DNA of 6,409 bases from positions 1-6,409 of the forward strand of contig JAATFJ010000204.1 of assembly GCA_015655255.1 (NCBI GenBank). The letters run 5' to 3'. The position numbers and the translations under genes were made by a program. The notes under the pieces were generated by a model that did no database searches, was not told the origin of the DNA, and was given only the letters and a program-made list of their open reading frames with translations. Of the stretch, positions 1 to 6,409 are shown one piece after another. Numbering within the stretch: the first letter of the stretch is position 1; each line of letters starts with the position of its first letter. The DNA comes from Actinomycetales bacterium (GTDB taxonomy: Bacteria > Actinomycetota > Actinomycetes > Actinomycetales > Microbacteriaceae).

Positions 1-726
1 CACGTCCACCTTGAGGAGGTTGCCCGCCTGGTACATCTCGGAGAAGAAGTCGATGCCGTCCTGGAAGTCATCGAGCGTGCCGCCGGACTGCACGGTCGCG
101 AGCCCCACCGCGGCGAAGGCGGCGCCGGCCTGCGTGGGGTCGCCGTTGATGGCGACGGAGGACTTGTACTCGCTGCCGAGAAGGTCGGCGAGCTCTTCGG
201 GCGCGTCGAACTTCGAGGAGTCGTAGCCCACCGACATGTACCCGCCGTAGTCCCCGACGAAGAGCCCGGTGGACTCCTTGAGCGCGTCGGGGATATCGTC
301 CCAGGTCTGCACCTTGTAGGCCGCGAACTGGTCGGTGTTCTGGAGGGCGACGGTGAGACCGAGATCGAAGACGTCGGGGGCCGTATCGAGCCCCTCGTTC
401 GTCTCCGCGGCCTGGATCTCCTCGGCGCTGGAGACGTCGGGGGATGCCTCGTTGATGGTGATCTCGGGATACTTCTCGGCGAAGAGGTCGAGGATCTCGC
501 CGTAGTTCGCCTAGTCGCGGGGGAGGGCGATGACGTTGAGCGCACCTTCGGCCTTCGCCGCGGCCTCGAGGTCGGCGAAGGTGCCGAAGTCGGAGAGCGA
601 CGTCGCTGTCGCGGCATCAGAGTCGCCGCCGGCGGTGTCGTCTCCGGATGCGCAGGAGGTGAGGATGAGTGCGGCCGCTGCGGCCAGCGCGATACCGGCG
701 CCGATACGGCGGGGAAGGAATGACAT
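1..726 (-). pseudogene. ABC-transporter substrate-binding lipoprotein, partial, interrupted by in-frame TAG
   Basis: Extracellular solute-binding protein of the PotD/AfuA-like type that would hand a ligand to a membrane ABC importer; the ligand cannot be told from sequence. ATG at 724-726 is preceded by GAGAGGAA (733-740 on the complement) at good spacing. Residues 1-25 form a lipoprotein signal: two Arg, a hydrophobic core, then lipobox L22-T23-S24-C25, followed by an acidic/Ala linker. The mature start reads LNVIALPRD, then TAG at 511-513, then ANYGEILDLF. The frame stays open from 510 to the left edge (another 170 codons) with family-like blocks such as YGGYMSVGYDSSKF and NGDPTQAGAAFAAVG. 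From memory, relatives have Trp at codon 72 (PRD-W-ANYGEI), so one G-to-A change turns TGG into TAG. As read, only a 71-residue lipopeptide would be made. The gene continues off the left edge. The family call is firm; whether it is a true pseudogene or a sequence error is open. Confidence 0.8.
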
Positions 727-849
727 TCAGGGTTCCTCTCGGTGTCCGGCGGATGCCGGGTGATTGCGAGAGAGAACCTACGTTTTCCAAGTGTCGCGTT
801 GTGCGTGCGCCGGTGAACGGGAGATGGCGCGGAGGTGGCGGGCCGGAGG

Positions 850-2613
<1,764 letters not shown>

Positions 2614-2650
2614 GGAGGGTTCCTTCTCCTAGATGAAAACAGACCCGATC

Positions 2651-2656
2651 AGTCTA
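2651..2656 (-). promoter_or_regulatory. Candidate -10 element of the aspS promoter
   Basis: On the complement this hexamer is TAGACT, matching the actinobacterial housekeeping sigma -10 pattern TANNNT. It lies about 38 bp before the GTG start and predicts a 5' UTR of about 31 nt, which contains the good Shine-Dalgarno. No clear -35 box is seen, as is common in this group. It mirrors the plus-strand TAGACT at 2697-2702. Confidence 0.4.
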
Positions 2657-2676
2657 CGCGGAGGGCCTCTGCTCCT

Positions 2677-2689
2677 CCGATGTCATCGG
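2677..2689. promoter_or_regulatory. Perfect 13-bp palindrome between divergent promoters, possible operator
   Basis: CCGATG - T - CATCGG is a perfect inverted repeat with 6-bp arms and a 1-bp centre. It lies between the two opposing TAGACT -10 candidates, about where the -35 region of both would fall. A dimeric regulator bound here could affect aspS and the DUF5684 operon together. The arms are short, so this is a candidate only, and no regulator is identified. Confidence 0.35.
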
Positions 2690-2696
2690 CCCCGGC

Positions 2697-2702
2697 TAGA
2701 CT
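2697..2702 (+). promoter_or_regulatory. Candidate -10 element for the DUF5684 gene
   Basis: TAGACT fits TANNNT and predicts a start of transcription near 2709, about 30 nt before the ATG at 2739. The spacing mirrors that of the aspS side. No convincing -35 box is visible. It would also drive the phosphatase gene, which starts only 10 nt after the DUF5684 stop. Confidence 0.35.
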
Positions 2703-2738
2703 CGCGTCGATAACGACACTCGGAGCGCTGGAGGGGCC

Positions 2739-3104
2739 ATGGATCTGGACGTGCTGCAGGAGCAGTTCTTCTCGGCGGGCGCGACGTCCGCGGGGCTCGT
2801 CGTCTACATCGTCTACGCCGTCACAATGTGGCGCGTCTTCTCCAAGGCGGGCTATCCCGGCATCCTCGCACTCATCCCGCTTGTCAACTGGATCGTCCTC
2901 GTCAAGATCGCGGGGTTCTCCGGCTGGGCAGCCCTCCTCTACCTCATCCCCATCGTCGGCTGGATCTTCGCCATCGTCGTGGCGTTCCGAGAGGGGGCGA
3001 ACTTCGGCAAGGGCGGTGCGTTCTCCTTCTTCCTGCTGTGGCTGTTCCCGTTCATCGGGCATCTCATCATCGGATTTGACGGCTCCCGCTACCGTCGGGC
3101 CTGA
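2739..3104 (+). CDS. DUF5684 family small integral membrane protein
   Basis: A 121-residue membrane protein of unknown function. Four hydrophobic segments can be seen at roughly residues 15-34, 41-58, 61-83 and 93-113. The pattern SKAGYPG - ALIPLVNW - IAGFSGW - LIPIVGWIFAIV followed by a FGKG and LFPFIGHLIIGF block is what I know from DUF5684 (for example the usual GKG / PFIFYPILGF region). ATG 2739 has a GGAGGGG stretch at 2730-2736 immediately upstream, slightly close but usable. Stop is TGA. It probably shares a transcript with the phosphatase gene 10 nt downstream. There is no signal peptide apart from the first membrane segment and no catalytic motif. Family assignment is from memory of the pattern; a function should not be assumed. 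Confidence 0.85.
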   Translation: MDLDVLQEQFFSAGATSAGLVVYIVYAVTMWRVFSKAGYPGILALIPLVNWIVLVKIAGFSGWAALLYLIPIVGWIFAIVVAFREGANFGKGGAFSFFLLWLFPFIGHLIIGFDGSRYRRA

Positions 3105-3114
3105 GAGGACACGC

Positions 3115-3744
3115 ATGACCGCGGAGCGCCTGCATCTCGTTCGCCATGGCGAGGTCGAGAATCCCCGGCAGATCCTCTACGGGCGGCTTCCCGACTATCA
3201 CCTGAGCACGCGCGGGCGGGAGATGGCGCAGGCCGCGGCGGACTACGTCGCCTATCTCGACCGTCCCATCGCGGGACTGCACTGCTCGCCCCTGGAACGC
3301 ACCCAGGAATCGGCAGCTCCCTTTACGTGGCTCTTCGGGATCGAACCCCGTATCGAGGAACGCCTCATCGAGCCGAGCAACGTCTTCGAGGGCACGCGCA
3401 TGCGGCGCTCCCTCGTCAACCCGTTCAACTGGTGGCATCTGCGGCGGCCCTCACGTCCCAGCTGGGGCGAGCCCTACGCCTCGGTGGCGGCGCGCATGCG
3501 GGCGGCGATGGATGCGGCGTGGGAGGCGGTTCCCTCCGGCGATGTCGTTCTCGTCTCGCATCAGGCGCCCATCTGGATCACGCATCTCTCAGTCGCCGGG
3601 CTTCCGCTGCGCCACGACCCACGCACCCGGCGATGCGCGCTCTCCAGCGTGACCTCCTTCGAGCGCATCGGCGACGTCTGGCGCGAGGTTGACTACGCCG
3701 AGCCTGCCGCTGCCCACGGCAGCCTCGACGTGGGGGCTGTGTAG
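3115..3744 (+). CDS. Histidine phosphatase family protein (phosphoglycerate mutase-like)
   Basis: A 209-residue member of the branch-1 histidine phosphatase superfamily, which hydrolyses or transfers phosphate through a phosphohistidine; the substrate is unknown. The signature LVRHGEVEN is at residues 8-16 with Arg10 and nucleophile His11. SPLERTQES (58-66) supplies the second pocket Arg62, IEPSNVFEG (86-93) the usual acidic residue, and LVSHQAPI (147-153) the second catalytic His149. All key residues are present. ATG 3115 is preceded by GAGAGGA at 3103-3109, overlapping the end of DUF5684. Stop is TAG (3742-3744). The only other in-frame stop soon after is TAA at 3760-3762. In M. tuberculosis a homologous phosphatase gene (Rv0525) directly precedes the tlpA-ccdA-resB-ccsA genes; here higBA separates them. 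The role in cytochrome maturation, if any, is unproven. Confidence 0.93.
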   Translation: MTAERLHLVRHGEVENPRQILYGRLPDYHLSTRGREMAQAAADYVAYLDRPIAGLHCSPLERTQESAAPFTWLFGIEPRIEERLIEPSNVFEGTRMRRSLVNPFNWWHLRRPSRPSWGEPYASVAARMRAAMDAAWEAVPSGDVVLVSHQAPIWITHLSVAGLPLRHDPRTRRCALSSVTSFERIGDVWREVDYAEPAAAHGSLDVGAV

Positions 3745-3756
3745 GCGGGCTCACCA

Positions 3757-3785
3757 TTGTAACGCGATACGATACGCGATACACT
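3757..3785 (+). promoter_or_regulatory. Promoter of the higBA module, likely leaderless
   Basis: TTGTAA (3757-3762) and TACACT (3780-3785) are separated by exactly 17 bp, each with 4 of 6 matches to the sigma-70 consensus. Transcription would be expected to begin about 7 nt after the -10 box, which falls on the GTG start of higB (3792). No Shine-Dalgarno precedes that GTG, so a leaderless mRNA is the simplest reading. Leaderless genes are frequent in actinobacteria. Confidence 0.6.
3759..3782. repeat. Two tandem 12-bp repeats inside the higBA promoter, putative HigA operator
   Basis: GTAACGCGATAC (3759-3770) is directly followed by GATACGCGATAC (3771-3782), identical at 10 of 12 positions; the pentamer GATAC occurs three times. 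The first copy is also a near-palindrome around CGCG (GTA-A-CGCG-A-TAC). The pair fills the spacer between -35 and -10, where a bound repressor would block polymerase. HigA antitoxins are known to autorepress their operons, so this is the expected operator site; binding is inferred. Confidence 0.5.
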
Positions 3786-3791
3786 TATCCG

Positions 3792-4004
3792 GTGATCAGG
3801 AGCTTTCGCCACAAGGGTCTGAACGCCTGTATCGGGACGGCTCGAAAAAAGGGATCCAGCCCGCGCATTCCCTCCTATCGTGCGCACGAGTTGAGGGGGG
3901 ATCGCGCAGGATACTGGTCGCTGTGGGTGAACGGGAACTGGCGGGTGACGCTGAGATTCGTGGGGCAAGACGTCGAACTGGTCGATTATCAGGACTATCA
4001 CTGA
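3792..4004 (+). CDS. higB: HigB/RelE-type toxin remnant with scrambled middle, probably inactive
   Basis: A 70-residue reading frame for a type II toxin of the HigB group (ribosome-dependent mRNA endonuclease in active relatives). The start MIRSFRHKGL and the C-terminal half (LRGDRAGYW, VNGNWRV, VELVDYQDYH) are typical. The middle is not: after Leu10 the frame reads NACIGTARKKGSSPR, but the frame one base back (from 3821) reads ERLYRDGSKKGIQPAH, exactly what the family has there. One missing G after 3819-3821 (CTG-GAA) would explain the slip. The family-like frame resumes near 3867 (IPSYRAHELRG), so about 23 codons usually found between QPAH and the GYRLHELKG-like block are absent. Two lesions together restore the frame. 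Usual length is about 92 residues. Start is GTG, leaderless; stop TGA, 7 nt before higA. Toxicity is probably lost (inference). Confidence 0.7.
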   Translation: MIRSFRHKGLNACIGTARKKGSSPRIPSYRAHELRGDRAGYWSLWVNGNWRVTLRFVGQDVELVDYQDYH

Positions 4005-4011
4005 GGGGAAG

Positions 4012-4296
4012 ATGATGATGAAGAATCCGTCGCACCCGGGGGCTGCCCTCCGGGAGGATGTTCTCGGGGAGCTGGGTCTGACGGTCGCGGAGGCCGCAGC
4101 GCGGTTGGGGGTGTCCCGGGTGACGCTCAGCCGTGTCGTCAACGAGCACGCGGGCATTAGTCCGAACCTTGCGGTCCGCTTGGAGCGTGCCGGAGTGGGC
4201 ACGGCGAGGTCCTGGCTAGCGATGCAGACGAATTACGATCTCGCACGCGAGATCGACGAGAACGACCACGAGGTGCGTCCGCTCATCGTGGCGTGA
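4012..4296 (+). CDS. higA: HigA family antitoxin, XRE-type HTH regulator
   Basis: A 94-residue DNA-binding antitoxin that in intact systems neutralises HigB and represses the operon. After the HPG-ALRED-VL-ELGL N-terminal segment (residues 8-23) comes a clear helix-turn-helix: TVAEAAARLGVSRVTLSRVV (24-43), followed by GISPNLAVRLE (48-58) and the WLAMQTNYDLA block (69-79) typical of HigA. The gene appears complete. Three consecutive ATG codons (4012, 4015, 4018) can start it; GAGGGGA at 4003-4009 best fits the second or third, and the first is given here. The SD overlaps the higB stop, so the two are translationally linked. With HigB damaged, this may be an antitoxin without a working partner, kept as a regulator or decaying. 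Stop is TGA. Confidence 0.93.
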   Translation: MMMKNPSHPGAALREDVLGELGLTVAEAAARLGVSRVTLSRVVNEHAGISPNLAVRLERAGVGTARSWLAMQTNYDLAREIDENDHEVRPLIVA

Positions 4297-4310
4297 CGCG
4301 GGCGTGACGC
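4291..4310. repeat. Tandem GCGTGACGC repeat at the higA 3' end
   Basis: GCGTGACGC occurs at 4291-4299 and again at 4302-4310, 11 bp apart, about one helical turn. Each copy is itself a dyad (GCGT-G-ACGC). The first copy contains the higA stop codon. Possible binding site upstream of the tlpA promoter, or chance in GC-rich DNA. Confidence 0.35.
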
Positions 4311-4320
4311 ACAGGCTCAG

Positions 4321-4339
4321 GGCGCGCATAGAAAGCGCC
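4321..4339 (+). terminator. Weak hairpin after higA
   Basis: GGCGC (4321-4325) and GCGCC (4335-4339) can pair around a 9-nt A-rich loop. No T-run follows. It could end higBA transcripts or lie in the -35 region of the tlpA promoter. The stem is only 5 bp, so support is slight. Confidence 0.2.
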
Positions 4340-4342
4340 GCG

Positions 4343-4348
4343 TAAGCT
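4343..4348 (+). promoter_or_regulatory. Candidate -10 element for the tlpA-ccdA-resB operon
   Basis: TAAGCT fits TANNNT. Transcription starting about 7 nt downstream would begin at the in-frame GTG 4355, giving a leaderless mRNA; no Shine-Dalgarno is seen before either GTG 4349 or 4355. No good -35 box is visible. The operon would then have its own promoter rather than depending on higBA. Confidence 0.35.
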
Positions 4349-4999
4349 GTGATCGTGCTCCGTGCCTCGTCGACGACTCCGATCCGCGGTGGCCGCACCA
4401 CATCCGCCGCGCGGCGCATGATCGGTGCCGCGCTAGCGGTCGTTCTCGCGACCGGTCTCGTCGCCTGTTCCGCGAACGACGACCTCGCCGACGACTACAA
4501 CGCGAGCGATGGCGAGAGCTACGCCTCCGTCTCCGACCGCTTCATCACCATCACCGAGGAGGACCGCGCGGAGCCCGTCTCCTTCTCCGGTACGACGGAG
4601 GACGGCGAGGACTTCGACAGCGCCGATATCGCGGGAGACGTCACGGTCGTGAACTTCTGGTACGCCAATTGCGGGCCGTGCCGACTCGAGGCGAAGGACC
4701 TGGAGACAGTCTGGCAGGACTTCGAGGGCGACGGGGTCTCCTTCGTCGGCGTGAACATCTACGACCAGGCCGACACCGCCCGCGCCTTCTCGGAGAAGTT
4801 CGGCATCACCTATCCCAGCATCATGGATGCGGACAGCGGCGCCGTGAAACTCGCCTTCGCAGAGCAGACCCCCATCCAGGCGCCGCCGAACACCCTCGTG
4901 CTCGATAAGCAGGGGCGCGTCGCCGCACGAATCATCGGTCCCATCGACGTGTCGATCCTCTCGACGCTCGTGAAGGAAGCGCTCGCGGAGAGCGTGTGA
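4349..4999 (+). CDS. TlpA/ResA family thiol-disulfide lipoprotein
   Basis: A 216-residue membrane-anchored thioredoxin-like protein, expected outside the membrane to keep the apocytochrome CXXCH cysteines reduced before heme attachment, using electrons from CcdA. N-terminus has basic residues (R22-R23), a hydrophobic core (25-36) and lipobox L37-V38-A39-C40. The thioredoxin fold begins near 75; the active site is W104-Y-A-N-C108-G-P-C111, and a cis-Pro is at P180 (APPNT). The Asp/Glu-rich linker after Cys40 is a spacer. GTG 4349 is the first start after an in-frame TAA (4343); GTG 4355 fits better with a leaderless transcript, and both leave the signal intact. Its TGA overlaps the ccdA start by 4 nt. 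The neighbouring ccdA and resB make the cytochrome c role likely; a general thiol reductase role is the alternative. Confidence 0.93.
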   Translation: MIVLRASSTTPIRGGRTTSAARRMIGAALAVVLATGLVACSANDDLADDYNASDGESYASVSDRFITITEEDRAEPVSFSGTTEDGEDFDSADIAGDVTVVNFWYANCGPCRLEAKDLETVWQDFEGDGVSFVGVNIYDQADTARAFSEKFGITYPSIMDADSGAVKLAFAEQTPIQAPPNTLVLDKQGRVAARIIGPIDVSILSTLVKEALAESV

Positions 5000-5736
5000 G
5001 CACCCAGGACCTCATCAGCGCGGGAGCGCTCTGGCTCGCGATTCCCGTGGCCGTGCTCGCGGGACTCGTGTCCTTCCTCTCGCCCTGCATCCTTCCGCTC
5101 GTCCCCGGCTATCTGGGCTATCTGGGCGGCGCCGTCGGCGCGCCGGGGGAGGGGAAGAAGCGCGGACGCCTGCTCCTCGGCGTTCTCCTGTTCATCCTCG
5201 GCTTCAGTCTCGTCTTCATCCTCATCAGCATCATCGGCGGCACAGCCTCGGTGTTCTTCCTGCAGTGGGGCGACCTCATCACGCGCATCCTCGGTGCGGT
5301 CATCATCCTGCTGGGACTTGTCTTCATGGGGCTGTTCGGCTTCGCGCAGCGCGAGTTCCGCTTCCATGTCTCCGATCGCGCCGGACTCGTCGGTGCGCCC
5401 CTGCTGGGCATCGCCCTCGGCATCGGCTGGGCACCCTGCACGGGCCCGACCCTCGGCGCGATCATCGCCCTGTCCTGGAACGTCGGCGACCCGTGGCGTG
5501 CGGCGACCCTGGGCCTCGCCTATTCGCTCGGCCTCGGCATCCCCTTCCTCCTCGTCGCCCTCGGCTTCGGCTGGGCGACGAAGGCGCTCGGATTCTTCCG
5601 TCGTCACATCCGCGCCGTCAACATCGTCGGCGGGGTGCTCCTCATCCTCCTCGGCCTCCTCATGCTCACGGGCCTGTGGACGATGGTCATGAGCCGCCTG
5701 CAGGAGGTGATGGGAAGTGTCTTCCTCCCCCTCTGA
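4996..5736 (+). CDS. ccdA: Cytochrome c biogenesis protein CcdA (thiol-disulfide electron transporter)
   Basis: A 246-residue polytopic membrane protein of the CcdA/DsbD-beta family, which passes electrons from cytoplasmic thioredoxin across the membrane to the TlpA-like partner. About six membrane segments are seen, roughly at 10-32, 58-82, 95-117, 128-160, 168-195 and 207-232. The two hallmark cysteines are present in mirrored halves: FLSPC31ILPLVPGYL and GWAPC148TGPTLG. Length is normal for the family. The GTG start (4996-4998) overlaps the tlpA TGA, indicating translational coupling. Its 3' end overlaps resB by 20 nt and holds the resB Shine-Dalgarno. No lesion is seen. Confidence 0.96.
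   Translation: MSTQDLISAGALWLAIPVAVLAGLVSFLSPCILPLVPGYLGYLGGAVGAPGEGKKRGRLLLGVLLFILGFSLVFILISIIGGTASVFFLQWGDLITRILGAVIILLGLVFMGLFGFAQREFRFHVSDRAGLVGAPLLGIALGIGWAPCTGPTLGAIIALSWNVGDPWRAATLGLAYSLGLGIPFLLVALGFGWATKALGFFRRHIRAVNIVGGVLLILLGLLMLTGLWTMVMSRLQEVMGSVFLPL
5702..5710 (+). promoter_or_regulatory. Strong Shine-Dalgarno for resB inside ccdA
   Basis: AGGAGGTGA is a near-perfect anti-16S match, 6 nt before GTG 5717. It fixes the resB start and lies wholly within the last codons of ccdA. Confidence 0.75.
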
Positions 5737-6409
5737 TCCGCTCCGTCCCTCCGACCACATCGACGGAGACGACAGTGCCATCGGCCAGCCGCGCCTCGGC
5801 ATCGTCGGCTGGTTGCGCTGGGGCTGGCGCCAGCTCACCTCGATGCGCACGGCCATCATCCTGCTCCTCGTCCTCGCCGTCGCCGCCATCCCCGGCTCGA
5901 TCTTCCCGCAGCGGACGGCCGACCCCAACGGCGTCCTGGAGTGGGAGAGCGAGAACCCGGACCTCTTCCCCGTGCTCGACGCGATGAACCTCTTCGACGT
6001 CTACACCTCGCCGTGGTTCTCCGCGATCTACCTTCTGCTGTTCACCTCTCTCATCGGCTGCGTGATCCCGCGCATCAAACACCACGCCAAGGCGTTGCGG
6101 GCGCGGCCGCCACGCACCCCCGCGCGGCTCGCCCGGCTCGACGACCACCTCGAGGTCTCCCGGGAGTCGGACGACGCCGCCGCGGAGGCGGAGCGGGCCG
6201 TCGATGTGGGGCAGAAGCAGCTCCGGGCCCTCGGCTACCGCGTGTAGCGCTACGACCGCGGAACCACTTTCTCCGTCTCGGCGGAGCGCGGCTACCTGAG
6301 GGAGACGGGCAACCTGCTCTTCCATGTCGCGCTCGTCGGCGTCCTCATCACCGTCGGCGTGGGGTCGAGCTTCGCGTACACGGGGCAGGAGGTCGTCGTC
6401 GAGGGGCAG
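5717..6409 (+). pseudogene. resB: Cytochrome c biogenesis protein ResB (Ccs1), partial, interrupted by in-frame TAG
   Basis: ResB forms with ResC/CcsA the heme-handling synthase of System II cytochrome c maturation in the cell membrane. Start is GTG 5717 after a strong Shine-Dalgarno; it overlaps ccdA by 20 nt. Visible blocks: WGWRQLTSMRTA before membrane segment 1 (about 44-63, ending IPGSIFPQR), SPWFSAIYLLLFTSLIGCVIPRIKHH with segment 2 (100-118), then a soluble region to GYRV176. Codon 177 is TAG (6245-6247), yet the same frame runs on to the right edge (6409) as RYDRG, SAERGYLRETGNLLFH and a third membrane segment (about 200-217), all typical ResB including the conserved His203. One base change from GAG or CAG would give TAG. 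As read, a 176-residue fragment would be made, lacking the His-bearing segment, so it should not work. Decay, sequence error or read-through are the options. The gene runs off the right edge. Confidence 0.82.

Noticed and set aside
746..759. Small hairpin CCGGC-GGAT-GCCGG in the leader of the lipoprotein gene
   Set aside because: Only 5 bp in GC-rich DNA, no conserved riboswitch or attenuator feature around it; chance cannot be excluded.
2649..3116. A 155-codon minus-strand acidic frame opposite DUF5684
   Set aside because: Mirror of the transmembrane codons of the DUF5684 gene, which has a start site and family pattern on the plus strand.
3757..4348. Insertion sequence or integron origin for the higBA block
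   Set aside because: No transposase, terminal inverted repeats, target duplication or attC-like structure is visible at either border.
4810..5928. A 372-codon minus-strand frame opposite tlpA, ccdA and resB
   Set aside because: Extremely Glu/Asp/Ala-rich antisense shadow of hydrophobic membrane protein codons; no motif and no start signal.

Overview
The window looks like chromosomal DNA from a high-GC Gram-positive actinobacterium, most likely Microbacteriaceae (Microbacterium-like). Evidence: G/C-rich third codon positions, GTG starts, TGA as the usual stop, a non-discriminating-type AspRS, DUF5684, and a phosphatase / TlpA / CcdA / ResB order that matches the actinobacterial cytochrome c maturation locus. 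The genus is an inference.

Layout. Minus strand, 1-2613: the N-terminal part of an ABC-transporter substrate-binding lipoprotein gene (runs off the left edge, interrupted by an in-frame TAG), then complete aspS (aspartyl-tRNA synthetase). A 125-bp divergent control region (2614-2738) carries two mirror-image TAGACT -10 candidates around a perfect 13-bp palindrome. Plus strand, 2739-6409: a small DUF5684 membrane protein, a histidine phosphatase, a HigB/HigA-type toxin-antitoxin pair, then TlpA-like lipoprotein, ccdA and resB, which runs off the right edge and is also interrupted by an in-frame TAG.

How the genes work together. The tlpA-ccdA-resB run is the start of a System II (Ccs) cytochrome c biogenesis operon: CcdA moves electrons across the membrane, the TlpA-like lipoprotein uses them to reduce apocytochrome cysteines outside the cell, and ResB with ResC (expected beyond the right edge) delivers heme. 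In other actinobacteria, for example M. tuberculosis Rv0525-Rv0529, the phosphatase gene directly precedes this run. Here the higBA module with its own promoter lies between them, so it looks like an insertion.

Three genes carry lesions. The substrate-binding protein and ResB each have a TAG inside an otherwise open, family-like frame. The HigB toxin keeps its conserved ends, but its middle is frame-shifted and shortened. The likeliest explanations are gene decay or sequence error. Amber read-through or recoding is a low-prior alternative that a genome-wide count could settle. I did not find a clearly new multi-gene system. The most informative signals are the broken toxin, the two amber codons and the architecture of the two regulatory regions.
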